A DNA stretch of 64,000 nucleotides from Brachypodium distachyon (taxonomy: Eukaryota; Streptophyta; Magnoliopsida; Poales; Poaceae). Shown piece by piece: positions 44,838-56,165 of this stretch (within the stretch, counting starts at the first letter, position 1; each line of letters starts with the position of its first letter). Both the position numbers and the translations under genes were made by a program. The notes below the pieces were generated by a model, which made no database searches, was not told the DNA's origin, and was given only the letters and a program-made list of their open reading frames with translations. The stretch lies in NCBI RefSeq assembly GCF_000005505.3, contig NC_016133.3, forward strand, positions 15,562,001-15,626,000, read 5' to 3'.

Positions 44838-45809
44838 ATGGGCGCCGAGGATGGCTGCACCGCGTTCACCTGCAAGCTGCGCCGGGTAACATGGCCCCGC
44901 AAGTGCCGAGCGTCGATGCTTGGGACGTACGACGGGACCGTGAACCCGAGGGATTTCCTCCTGACCTACACATTGGGGATGCATGCCATCGGCGCCGACG
45001 ACAAGGTCAGGGCCAACTGGTTCCCGATGGTCTTCAAGGGATCGGCGAGAACTTGGTTGCTCAACCTGCCTGCCGGGTCCACAGCCTCATGGGCTGACCT
45101 GCGCGAGCAGTTTGTGAGCGCGTTCCAGGGTGGCTACAAGCGCCCGGGAACCATGGCGGAGATGCACACCGTGGTGCAGAAGCCGGGCGAGACGTTGCGG
45201 AGTTTTGTCAACCATTTCTCCAGTCTCTTCTACTCCATTCCAGAGGCTTAGGCTGCCGCCATCATCAACACCTTCGCCATCAACGTCCGCGACCCCAAGA
45301 TGCGGGAGAAGCGGAGCACGCATCGGATCCGGACGACGCAGGAGCTCTACGCCTTGCCGCACAAGTGCGCCATGGCCGAGGATCAGCGCCATGCCACGAG
45401 CCCCGCTGAGGGCTCGCATAAGAAGAGCTCCATCAAGTGCAATGGGAAGCAAATCCTCGCTGCGGAGTCGGGGGCTGCCTCGAGGCCTACGAAGAAGGCC
45501 TCACCCGCTAGCAGGTCTGGAGGCAAGCCGGGCGACTTATCTCGCTGCCCCATCCACGCCAACGCTACCCACGACGCGCAGGATTGTCGCATCCTGCAGG
45601 GTATCAAGCAGAGGCGCGAGCAGCGCCACGAAGAGCGCCGAGCGGCCGGCGCCTGCTTCAACTGCGGTGCCATCGGGCATCTCTCCCGAGATTCCCCCAA
45701 CGACCCCGGAGCAGGGCCGAAGCCTGCCGGGGGGGATGCCGACCGAGGAGAAGCCAAGAGGGGACGTGGCCAGGCCCGTGCCGGCAGGGAGCGCCCTCCC
45801 CGGGGATGA
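44838..45809 (+). pseudogene. Retand-B gag
   Basis: Gag domain with YDGTVNPRDFLLTY and FKGSARTWLLNLPAGS. After an in-frame TAG (45249-45251, consistent with CAG to TAG) the same frame continues through CPIHANATHDAQDCR, and a zinc knuckle CFNCGAIGHLSRDS follows in which the last Cys of CX2CX4HX4C is Ser. It ends near 45809, where the frame is lost before the protease. Confidence 0.85.
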
Positions 45810-45935
45810 GACAAGGCTCGCGCTGAGGAGCAGCGTGAGTCCGACTGCAGCGGGGGCGACGAGCCCGGCTTCCAGGAGCCCCGCGGCGTCGCCTGCATCC
45901 ATGGGGGAGCTTACACTCTCTCATCTCATGCCGCA

Positions 45936-46468
45936 GTGAAGCGCCTCACCCGGGAGGTGTGTGCGTTGTTGCCGGACGCGGAGGTGCAGCAGCCGCTGAA
46001 GTGGTCGCACGTGCCGATCACCTTCAGCGCCGACGATCACCCAGCCCGGCAGCTGGGTTCAGGGGTTTTACTCTTCGTGGTCTCACCGATCATCAACAAC
46101 ATGACGGTGACCAAGGTGCTGGTGGACAACGGTGCGGGATTGAACCTCCTGTCAGCCAGGTTATTGGAGAAACTTCAGCTGCCGCTGGAGCAGTTGAAGC
46201 CCACTGACCCGTTCCGGGAGTGAACCCCGGGATCGTGCACCCCTTGGGGCGCATCACGCTGCCAGTTACCTTCGGGTCCCGGGAAGCGTTCTGGACCGAG
46301 CACCTAGTGTTCGATGTGGCCCACACCCCGTTGCGCCACAACGGGATCCTTGGTCGACCGGTGCTGATCAAGTTCATGGCAGCGACTCATTGCGCCTACG
46401 ACGTGATGAAGACGCCGTCCCCGTATGGAGTCCTCTCCATCAGGTGCGATCTCAAGGACGCAGCCTAG
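45936..46468 (+). pseudogene. Retand-B aspartic protease
   Basis: Active-site segment VLVDNGAGLNLLSARLLEKL near 46110, then, after a one-base frame change near 46215, LPVTFGSREAFWTEHLVFDV and LGRPVLIKFMAATH. A stop at 46466 ends the domain. Confidence 0.8.
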
Positions 46469-46719
46469 TGTGTTGGCGAGGTCGTCAAGGCCGCCGCCGC
46501 AGCCGACTCTGGTGACGAAGGCGTTGCCGGAAGTGAAGGCTCGCTGCCGGGCAACGGCCCCGCAGCGAAGAAGGCCCGCGCTACCCCGCGGGAGCTTGCC
46601 GGGGGAGGTGCAGGCTCGAGCTCACGCCCCGGCAAGGGCCAGAAGCTCAAGGAGGAGGCCGCCAAGGTGAAGAAGCTACGCCTCCAAGCCGGCAATGAGG
46701 AGCGCACCATCAACGTCGG

Positions 46720-47668
46720 TGCGAACCTCAATGCCGAATAGGAAAGCGCCCTCATCACTTTCCTCCGGGAGAACGCCGACGTGTTCGCCTAGGAACCGTC
46801 GAACCTTCTCGGGGTCCCTAGGAAGGTGATCGAGCATCGACTCGCGGTGCGTCCAGACGCCCGCCCCGTCAAGCAGAAGGTCTGCCGGCAAGCACAGGAG
46901 CGCAAAGATTTCATCAAGCAAGAAGTGGACAAGCTTAAAGCTGCGGGGGCTATCAGGGATGTACTATACCCCACTTGGTTAGCTAAACCTGTAGTAGTAC
47001 CCAAGGAGGAGGATAAACTTCGCATGTGTGTAGATTTTACTGATCTTAACCGTGCGTGTTCGAAAGATCCTTTCCCTGTACCTCGCATTGACCAAATAGT
47101 AGATTCCACTACTGGTTGTGATTTGCTGTGTTTTTTGGATGCTTTTTCCGGCTACCATCAAATTAAGATGGCAGTCGAAGACGAAGAGAAAACGGCGTTC
47201 ATCACTCCGGTTGGCTGTTACTGCTACACATGCATGCCTTTCGGGTTGCAGAACGCGGGCTCAACATTCCAGCGTGCATTACGTGAGTGTTTGGGGTCCC
47301 AGCTAGGCCGAAACGTTGAGGCCTACATGGATGACATCGTCATCAAGGCAAAGCGGGGGGACTCGTTGATTGATGACCTGCGGGAAACGTTTGATAACCT
47401 CCGCAGGATCAAGCTCAAGTTGAACCCAGAGAAATGCACCTTTCATGTAGACTCGGGGCAGCTTTTGAGCTTCTTGGTTTCACACAGGGGGATTCAAGCC
47501 AACCCAAAGAAGATAGAACTTATAGAGAAAATGGAGGCTCCCCGCAGGGTGAAGGACGTGCAGCGCCTCAACGGCTGTGTGGCCGCGTTGGGGCGTTTCA
47601 TCTCGAGGCTGGGCGAACGCGCCCTGCCTTTCTTCAAGGTAATGAAGAAGAAGGGCCCGATCGACTAG
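46720..47668 (+). pseudogene. Retand-B reverse transcriptase
   Basis: RT domain open from 46826 to 47668, with stops just upstream at 46739-46741 and 46790-46792 (the latter at a conserved Trp). Motifs: MCVDFTDLNRACSKDPFP, FGLQNAGSTFQR, catalytic YMDD near 47325, and LSFLVSHRGI. The terminal TAG at 47666-47668 replaces a conserved Trp. The stretch 46930-47180 is noticeably more AT-rich than its surroundings. Confidence 0.88.
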
Positions 47669-48291
47669 ACCCCCGAGGCTGAGGTGGCGTTCCAGGATCT
47701 CAAGCAGTGCCTGAAGTCGCCGCCGATCCTCGTCGCCCCCAAGCCGGGCGAGCCGCTGCTACTCTAACTAGCGGCGACTGACCAAGTGGTCAGCTCAGTG
47801 CTAGTTGTCGAGAGAGAAGAAGACCTCCCTGAGGCCGAGCTTGCGGGGCAGAGGGCTGGACTAGCCCCGGCAACCGCCCCAGACCCGGGAACTGCCGTCG
47901 AGCCGGCAACGTCAACACCGTGCAGGCGGCTCTTGCAGCACCCGGTGTACTTCGTCAGCACAGTGCTGCGCGACGCCCGCATGCAGTACCTGCAAGTGCA
48001 GAAGCTCTTTCTGGGGATCCTGGTTGCATCCCGCAAGCTACGCCACTACTTCCAGGCACACCGCGTCACGGTGGTGTCAGGATTCTGGCTCGAGCAGGCC
48101 CTCACCAACCGTGAAGCCACCGGAAGGGTGGCCAAGTGGAGGATGGAGTTGTCGGAGTTCGACCTGCACTTCACCAACACCAAGAGCATCAAGAGTGCGG
48201 CTCTGGCTGATTTCGTTGCAGAGTGGACTTCGATGGGCGTAGAAGAAGAAGAGCCGGTGACCAGCCTGCCTGGCAAGCTGGACGAAGGCCA
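47669..48291 (+). pseudogene. Retand-B canonical RNase H
   Basis: Connection plus RNase H: LKSPPILVAPKPGEPLLL, a TAA near 47766, then VYFVSTVLRDARMQYLQVQK and WRMELSEFDLHF, ending with ALADFVAEW. Two further stops. It precedes the second RNase H as expected for Tat elements. Confidence 0.8.
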
Positions 48292-48427
48292 CTAGATCCT
48301 GTACTTCAACGGCGCGTTCAGCCTGCAGGGAGCTGGTGTCGGAGTCGTCATCGAGTCCTCTGGATCTTGTACTTCAACGGCGCGTTCAGCCTGCAGGGAG
48401 CTGGTGCCGGAGTCGTCATCGAGACCA
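48292..48427 (+). repeat. 68-bp tandem duplication at start of second RNase H
   Basis: Copy 1 at 48292-48359 and copy 2 at 48360-48427 are near-identical (CTAGATCCTGTACTTC against CTGGATCTTGTACTTC). 68 is not a multiple of three, so the duplication shifts the frame. Copy 1 has TAG where copy 2 keeps TGG. Confidence 0.9.
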
Positions 48428-48752
48428 GCTGAAGTTCACCATCCAGCTCGACTTCCCCAACTCCACCAACAACACGGCTAAGTACGAAGGGTTGCTCGCC
48501 GGGTTGCGGGCGGTGATCGCCCTTGATATCAAGCGCCTAGTTGTTCGTGGGGATTCCCAACTCGTGAGCAACCAGGTTAACAAGGACTACGCCTGCCCGC
48601 TGATGGCAGCGTACGTGGATGAGGTCTGCAAGCTAGAACGCAAGTTCAAGGGTTTGCGGTTCGAGCACGTCAAGCGCAAGGATAACTTCGCGGCTGACGA
48701 GCTGTCCAAGTTGGCAGCAGAGCGCCGGAAGGTTCCGGCAAGGGTGTTCTAG
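48360..48752 (+). pseudogene. Retand-B second RNase H
   Basis: After the duplicated start (LYFNGAFSLQGAGAGVVI) the domain reads NNTAKYEGLLAGLRA, VRGDSQLVSNQVN and RKDNFAADELSKLA, the additional RNase H typical of Tat elements. A stop at 48750 separates it from the integrase linker. Confidence 0.82.
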
Positions 48753-48859
48753 CACAGGCAGACTGCGCCTTCGGTTGCCCCCAAGCAGGCTGCCGGGGAA
48801 GCCCCCCCGGCAACTGAAGGAAACCCCGCAATAGCGGAGGTCCATGCCGCAGATGTAGC

Positions 48860-50101
48860 GGCATGCATGAGCAGGGAAACCCCGCCTTGGGCGGTGGATA
48901 TCGCCCGCTACCTGAAGGGAGAAGCCCTCCCGGAAGATGACGTTGCCGCAGAACGTGTAGCCCGGCAAGCCAAGATGTACACCCGGGTGGACGGGAACCT
49001 CTACCGGAGGCGTGCAAATGGAGTGAAGCTCCTCTGCATGCCCAAAGACGAAGGGCGCGCACTCCTGGAAGAGATACACCGAGGCACATGTTCTCACCAT
49101 GTGGCCTTCCGGGCTTTAGCCGGCAAGGCCTACCAGCACGGCTTCTAATGGCCTACAGCGCTAGCCGATGCTGAGCAGCTAGTCAAGACGTGCGAGGCGT
49201 GCCAGTTCCACATGAAGAAGAGTAACTAGCCTGTGCAGGTCCTGCAAGTCATTCCATCCTCCTGGCCGTTCGCGGTCTGGGGGCTGGACATCGTTGATAA
49301 GTTGCCGAGAGCGGTTGCCGGCTACGAGTACTTGCTCGTGGCCATCGACAAGTTCTCCAAGTGGGTGGAAGTGGAGCCAGTGCAGAAGGTGACTGCTCAG
49401 GCAGCCATCAAATTCTTCAAGGGCATTGTGTGCCGGTTTGGTGTGCCTAACGGCATCATCACCGACAATGGCACACAATTTACGAGCGCCGTGTTCCAAG
49501 CCTACTACACTTCTCTTCTGTTGCTAACCCGAGGAGAAACGGACAGGCGGAACGAGCCAACGCAGAGGTGTTGCGGGGGCTCAAGATGAGAACCTTTGAC
49601 AAACTCAAAGGCCACGGAAAGCACTGGGTCGAAGAACTCCAGCCCGTGCTGTGGTCAATCAGGACCACACCTAGCGGGGCAACGGGTGAAACTCCTTTCG
49701 CCCTTGTCTACGGAGCAGAAGCGGTGCTGCCCCACGAGCTCAAGCATGGATCCCCTCGAGTATGCGCGTACGGCAACAATAGCCAACACGAGCAGAGGGT
49801 TGACGATCTAAACTTCATCGAAGAACTTCGATGCCGGGCTACTGTGCGGGCTGCGCGCTACCAGCAGGGACTCCGCTGTTACCATGACAGGCGGGTCCGT
49901 CCCCGGAAGCTCGAGATCGGAGACCATGTCCTGCGCCGGATACAAGGAACGAAGGCTGAGAACAAGCTGGCTCAGAAATGGGAGGGCCCCTTCCGGGTAG
50001 TGCAGGTAACCAGGCCGGGGGCTGTACAGCTGGAAACCGAAGAAGGCTTGCCAGTGCAAAATAGTTGGAACCTTGAGCACTTGCGTAAGTTCTACCCGTG
50101 A
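48860..50101 (+). pseudogene. Retand-B integrase
   Basis: Zinc-binding HRGTCSHH and CEACQFHMKK, then the DDE core: WGLDIVDKLP, IITDNGTQFTS, and NGQAERANAE in a shifted frame after a deletion near 49510. C-terminal part: LEIGDHVLRRIQG and WEGPFRVVQV, ending LEHLRKFYP at 50101. Stops at 49146 (TAA after GF) and 49226-49228 (TAG, probably from CAG). No chromodomain. Confidence 0.85.
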
Positions 50102-51548
50102 AGCGGCGGAGCCCGACCCATAGGCGATGCTCCGGTAGCATGCCTCTCGAACTAGTTTAGCCGGGCAACCCCCGATTGTAAATCGTTAGTTTCGATGAAT
50201 AAAGATAAGTGCTTTCCTCTGAGTTTCAAGTTGTCTCGATTATTTGCATGTTTTTTCTTCTGTCTCCTGCTTTAGGTGCACAGAAGTCTCGTTCCATCCT
50301 TGGTTGTGAGCAGGGGGCTGCCGGAGCCTCGAAAACAAAAACCCATTGCCGGATCGCTCCGGCACGTGCACATGCCGTTGCCGGGCTCCCCGCAACGCGC
50401 ATCACGCAGAAGTTGCATCCTGGAATGGAAGAGTGCTCACACCCAAGTTTGGCATCGACCCTTCTGTGTCCGGGGGCTGGGAGGAAGGAGGGTTACCTGT
50501 GCTCTATCTGTGTTGTTGTCTTTTTTCGTGCATTTCAAAAAATAATTGCAGCATCTTGAGCTCGGTAAGAATTTGACATGCAAGACAAGGACGGAATTGC
50601 GCGCACTGTGATGCTCGTGCAGCGCTCACGGGCTGTGTCATTTAGCGGTGCCCAGTAGTGCGTGGAGACCGCACTTCGAGGCTCCTGCTGCAGGAGGGAG
50701 CCGCCACGTGTGCCGCAGTGACTCGGCGCGCATGGCGGCAAGGTTCTTCGTGGCGCCTATAAAAGGGCGTGGAGGCCATAGAGCAACTCAGAGCGAAGCC
50801 AAGAAGATAGCTTCCAAGGCGAGGGAGGCCGTAGAGGCACGGTTGGGGTGCATGCCATCAGCGCTCAACGCTGATGTGTGCATTGCCGCCGTGCCCTTGC
50901 CGCACCCCTCCAACAGGTGGTTCCGAGGCGAGGGCTGCCGCGGAGACGCTGTGGTGGCGCCGCCATCAGTGCTTGGTGCCGACGGCGGCCCCGCCACAGT
51001 GTTCCTGCCGCATCCCTCCAGCAAGCGTTCCAAGTGCGAGAACAGACAGCTAAGTGCATGGTCCTAATCACCTAACTTTCTGACGCTTAACATTGGCTCA
51101 CTGGTGTGGCTCGAGCACTCTGTGTGGCTGGCGTGTTAGAAGGACGCTTGTGGGGGGGAGTGTGCTCCTCATGCGGCTCGCGGGTCCGTCCCATGAGCGC
51201 ATGCTTGGGGGTAGCTATCCCGCAAGCGGAGTGGCTCGCCGCCGCTACTTGACCCCAGGTTGGCACTGCGGGTCTGTCCCGGGTCCCTGGCCTGGTTAAG
51301 TGTGTCGCGCGCGAGTCCCCGGCAACACAAAGCATAGCACGCGAAGGCCAGTAGATCCACCCCGCGAGTCAATCCCGGGAACAAGAAGCAAGTACCAAGT
51401 AGAACCAGAAAGCGAAATTCATAGAAACAGTGAACGATTACATAGAATAATAAAACATCAATTGTTTAACGGCGCCAAGCGCGATACTTGCAGGAATCAA
51501 AAACGAAGACAGAAAGATAAAACAAGGACCAGCAGGGGGCGGTGGCGA
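50102..51548 (+). other. 3' non-coding region of Retand-B
   Basis: Spacer of 1.45 kb between pol and the convergent antisense ORF. Includes an imperfect repeat: CCGCATCCCTCCAGCAAGCG-type at 51006 against CCGCACCCCTCCAACAGG at 50901, and duplicated CCGCCATCAGTG-type stretches. No credible gene. Confidence 0.5.
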
Positions 51549-54500
51549 CTAGTTGTCGAGGTCTTTGGCTGGGGCCTCCGCCTCTGGCTCTTGCTCCGGC
51601 TTCCTCTGCATCCGGTCCGCCACCTCCTCGATGAACCTGATCACCGCCTTGCAGTGAGTAGGGCCATCCTCGCTGTCCGACCAAGCGTCCAGCAACGTCT
51701 CGAAGGGGAAGTCCAGGTGGTGGAGGTGCACCCGGGGGAGGATCGTCTCAGCGATCTCCCTGGCGCACGAGGCTATCTCCCCGTCGCAAGAACTTGGAGA
51801 TCCACACGTCGAGCGCCCCGAGCTTCCCCACCATGTCATAGAAGAAGGGGATCAAGGTGCTGACGTCCGTGTCATCCACCTTCGCGACCTGCATCTCAAA
51901 CCTCGGCAGGAGGTCGTGCATGGCCTGGGCGATCTCGCGGAGCTTCTCGGTCTCCCTCCGTCGCTGCTCTACCAACTTGTCGTGGTTGCCGCATGCCAGC
52001 GCCACCGCTTTCTTGGCCCGTTGGAGGAGTTCTGCTCGCCGCGAGATCTCCGTCGCCATGGCCACGTTGTCCTCGCCCACGTTGACGAGCTTCTCCCGGG
52101 CAGTGGCCAATTCGGACTCACGTTGGGCGCTCTTCTCCTTGGCGGAGTTGAGCTCCTTCTCCCGCTGTGCCGACGCCGCTGCCACATCCTCCGCATCCTT
52201 GGTCTGCTCCCCTAGCTTGGTGCGCAGCCCCTGGAGCCGGGAGAGGTAGCTACAGACTAGCTCGATCTTCTCGTTGAGGCGAGCTTGGGCCGTAGCGAGC
52301 ACCTCCTCGTGCTCCTTCTTGGCCTTCTCCCACGCCGCGGCCAGCGAGTCCAGGGCTTGCTAGTGCTCGGCGCGCTGGGCCTCCAGTTGCCGGTGGAGCT
52401 CCGCCTCGGGGACAACCGGCGTTGCGGCTTCATCCCTGGCCTGCCGGACCAGGCGCGTCTCCTCCCGCAGCCGGGAGAGCTCCTGCCGCTCCCTCTCGAC
52501 GGCCTGCCGCACCTCGCCGAGCTGGCCCTTCGCGAGCTCGTGGCGCTCCCTCACCTGGTTGAAGGAGGTGAGGAGCGCCAGTTGCTGCTCCTTAATGGAG
52601 TCAAGCAACTAGTGCCCCTGGTCGTAGATGCTTGAGTCCCAGGTGATTGGGTCCCAAGTTGGCCCGGCAAGGATGCCGAGGTTTGGACCGGAGGTAGCAG
52701 CGGACGACGACGAGGCCCCCGCCGCCACTGTTTGGCCGGGAGGGGCGTCGTCCCCTTGCGGCGGAGCCTCCTGTTGCTCCCTTGCCGCAGCCTCCTCCAC
52801 ACCCGCGCCCACGGGTTGCGGGACTAGTGGAGTTGCCGTGCCCCCGGCAGGAGGCACCTCCTGCGGGGAGACAGCGGGATCCACGTCATTGGCCCGTACG
52901 GCCCAGGACGCGTCGCTGAGCTCCGCCTCAGTATCGACGGTGGGCGCCGGCACCACTGTGTCCGGCACGATGGAGCCTGGCGCGGGAGCCTCTTCCGGCT
53001 CCTCTCTCGTCCCCGCGTCTTCGACGTCGGAGCCGAGATCGACCACCGCATCGCCCTCTCCCATCGTGGGCCCAGTCGGGTCTGCAACAAAGAAAGGAAT
53101 TAGAATCTAAAAATAAACTAAGTTACCCGGTGATGAACGCAAGGAAGCTCTGAACGAGTACCTTGCGAGGCCGCCGCGCTTGCGGGAGGAGCCTCCTCCT
53201 CCTCCGTCCTAGCCTCTGTCGCCGGGGCGCCCGCCGCGGGCTGGACTTTGCCTGCGAATCAAGAAAACGACATGGTTACGGGTCAGTGGACAGAGGAAAC
53301 ATAAACAATGGAGCCAGAAGAGGGATCAGTACCTGTTGCCGGTCCTCCACTGGGATTGGGTCAGCGGCAGACGCGTTGGCGGCGCCGCCAACCCCCGCGC
53401 TAGCCGGATCGGTGCTGGCACGGGCCCGGGTGTGCGGCTTCTTGCTCGGCGCGGCGGGTGGCGAGTCAGCCCTCCCCATCTTGCCGGCTCCCGTCGGGGT
53501 TCCGTCCTTCGAGGGGTTGAGCTTGAACTCGTAGCCCCGGAAGAGCCCCTGCTTGGGCGGGGCCATGGGCGCCCGCAGGGTTGCCACACCCCCGGTCGCC
53601 GCGGAAGCCGCCACGGCGCTTGCGGTCATTGCGGAGGTGGCCGTTGCTGCGGGCGCTCTTGATCTTCGCAGGATAAGGGGTGCGTCGTCCTCGTCCTCCT
53701 CCTCCTCCGCCGCGGGGAGGACCGCTCGGGTCCCGGCAACTTGACCCGCCTCGTCGCCGGAAGACTCGAGGTCGGGCCAGCTGAGCTCTGACTCTCCCTC
53801 ACTCTCCTCGACCACCCGCTTCCCCCGGGTTGCGGGTGGAAGGGGTCGCGGGGCCCGAGCGGGGGAGTCGGACATCAGCCCCCACTCGTCGCAGGGTGGG
53901 TAGCCGCTGATAATCTTGTGCAACCCCGGGACGCCAGCATGGAGAGAGGGAGCCCCTGGCGGCAGCTCTGTGAAGGGGGCGTCTTCGCCGGTGATCCCCT
54001 TCACCCATGCCCGGATTGCTTCCGGGGCCACGCCCCCATGCTAGAGGCAGGTGGTGTCCCCGGGCCCCGTGTACATCTAGGTAGGGCGGGAGCGCAGCTG
54101 CAGCGGCGCGATACGTCGGCTGATGTAGGTGCGCGCCACGTCGAGGTGGGTGAGCCCCGCGGCTCTCTCGATGATGGGGAGGAGTTCAGCGTCGCGGCTG
54201 TAGCGGTTCCGCCAGGTGTCGTTGGGCACCGGCAGCTCGGTGGGCGTGTAGATGAACTCCTCGGGTTGCTCCACAAGAACCCAGCACCAGTCCGCGCGCC
54301 ACTCCTTCTCGATCTTCTTCTCCGACCGGACGATGAACTTCGATTTCATCCGGTCGCGGGCGCGGAAAAGACCACCCCCGACGACATCGCCCCCTCCTGC
54401 TCGACGCGCAGGTAGAAGTAGTGCCGGAATAATGCCACCGACGGCATCACTCCGACGAACTCCTCGTAGAGGACCTGGAAGACGGCGAGGAGGAAGAGGG

Positions 54501-54879
54501 AGGTGGGGTGGAGTTGCGCCACCCGAAGCTGATACGCCTCCATGAGCGCATGGAGGAACAAGGAGAATGAAGGCACCAGCCCGGCGAGGATGAAGCGCGC
54601 GAACACCCGGAAGTCATTCTCATGGTGCTCGGCGCCGACGGGGAAGATGAGAGTCTCCCCGTACTCGTTGAACCGCGAGGCGACGGCATGCCGGACCTTG
54701 TCTAGTCCCTTGCCGTTGTAGCCGGGCCGGAAGAAGGCATGCGTGGCCCTCAGCGCCCGCCTCTTCTGGTCCTTCTCCAAGGCGGGCTTCTTGGGAGCCG
54801 TCTCGCTCTTGCGGGCCGCGGGCTTCTTGGAGCCTTTCCCTTTCTCGGGAGCGGTGGGCGCCATGGGGAACGCGGGCAA
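51549..54879 (-). pseudogene. Retand-B antisense ORF (PF04195-like plus coiled coil)
   Basis: Minus strand. First exon about 54864-54360 (MAPTAPEKGKGSKK; FARFILAGLVPSFSLFLHAL; VAQLHPTSLFLLAVFQVLYE), the N-terminal globular part of the Retand antisense family. A second segment (54349-54077) has FIYTPTELPVPNDTWRNRY. A Pro/Ser/acidic middle (54030-52610) and a long Glu/Lys/Ala-rich coiled coil (52608-51750) follow. TAG codons at 52609-52611 and 52360-52362 are consistent with former CAG. Several introns are likely; exon limits are approximate. Function unknown. Confidence 0.7.
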
Positions 54880-55271
54880 AAGCTAGCAGGATTCAGGGGC
54901 GCAAGGGAGCGTGAGGATGGAGAAGAAAGGTTGGGGGGCTAAGTGTTTGCTCCTCAGTGCAGCAGTGGGGTCTTATAACACCCCGGCGCTGAGCAACGGT
55001 CGCATCCGCACCCTACGGGTGCATTGGGGAAAACTACACTTCAAGAGGATAGTGCAGGGCGTGGCCTTAACCACCCGTGTTTAAGGGGGTGGTTAGGGCG
55101 GAAATCTCGCGCCCACTACTCTGCCCGTAACGGCAGAATTCTTGAAGCAGCGCATAGACGAGGACCCGAGGCGGCTCGGGACCCACGCGTCAGTTAAGGG
55201 CGTAGCCCGGCACCCGACCAGGGAAAAGTCCACCCTGGAACAGGCATTGCCGGCCCACGCCCGGGGGCTAC
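54880..55271. other. Promoter region of antisense ORF and 3' end of Retand-B interior
   Basis: Contains a minus-strand TATA-like site and, just before the LTR, CCGGGGGCTAC, a probable polypurine tract. No gene. Confidence 0.5.
54970..54981 (-). promoter_or_regulatory. TATA-like box of Retand-B antisense ORF
   Basis: Minus strand GTGTTATAAGAC about 105 bp upstream of the presumed start codon. It occupies the same role as the TATA box at 20211-20222 in Retand-A. Confidence 0.55.
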
Positions 55272-56165
55272 TGTCGCACCAGTGGCACCCGGGGTACCAC
55301 CGCTGCATGGCGCGTGGGCCACCTCGCTTGCTCCTCGGGAGGATCGCACCCCGGGCAGCACCCAGCGAGCTGCCCGGCAAGTCACCAGCACGGCAGGGCT
55401 AGCTGGGCTGCGGGGGTCATCCTGGAGGGCAGCAAGAGAAATCCCGCCTGGGCACTTCCCGCGAAGGTTACTTGCCGGGAAGGGCGTTCCCGGGCGCAGG
55501 CGCCCGTTACAGGAGCGGGACCGAGTGGACAGGACAGCGACGCCACGTGGCCGCTCAGTGGGCTCCCCGTGTGCAGGGTTCGTCAGGACAAGGAGTGAAG
55601 CACACTCAAGCATTAAATGCACCGACAGAAAGTGGATTCCCCGTCCAGTCAGCCTACAGTGACTGACCTGGTGTAAATTTTAGGCACATAGGACCCTAGT
55701 TGCAGGGCTACCCATCCTGCATGCAAGCCAGCGCGGCAGGGCCAAGCTGCCCTGGCTTCTTGTTCGCCGTTTGTCACCCATGCACCGAGGCACCTGTGGT
55801 ATCCCCTTCGGTATAAAAGGAGGACCCCGCCAACGGTCAAAGGGCTGGAATGGACTCTCAGTTCACTACTAATTCTAGCCAAGAGTAGCGAGTAGCACTT
55901 AGCCAAGAAAAGCGAGAGCACCCGGGGACTCCCCCCGGCAACTTGTAAACCCTTGCTCATCGGTTAATACCAAACTCAGAAGCAGGACGTAGGGTTTTAC
56001 ACCTTAGGGTGGCCCGAACCTGGGTAAAAACGATCTTGTGTTCATCGTGTCCCAGCACTTGACATTGGCCTCGCCGGCAATCGCCGGAGCGATCCCCGTT
56101 GCCCACTGCCAAACCTAAAAGGGGGTGCTCGCGCATCCCCGGTGTCTGAGCCCCGTGCTACGACA
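55272..56165 (+). repeat. Retand-B 3' LTR
   Basis: TGTCGCACC ... GCTACGACA, 894 bp, with TATAAAA at 55812-55818. Matches the 5' LTR closely, with scattered substitutions, so the insertion is not very recent. Confidence 0.92.

Larger units (their letters stand above)
43084..56165 (+). mobile_element. Retand-B: complete Ty3/gypsy Tat-lineage element
   Basis: A 13,082-bp element with LTRs of 893 and 894 bp, a primer site, gag, protease, RT, two RNase H domains, integrase, a long 3' region and a multi-exon antisense ORF. It is flanked by CGGGG (43079-43083) and CGAGG (56166-56170), a 5-bp target duplication with one mismatch. It inserted in a TNP2 segment that runs on the plus strand. Coding regions carry many nonsense codons, so it cannot act alone, but the ends look intact. 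Confidence 0.9.

Noticed and set aside
44285..44984. Several overlapping open frames in the Retand-B leader
   Set aside because: All strands are open due to GC content; no gag or other domain is recognisable before 44838.
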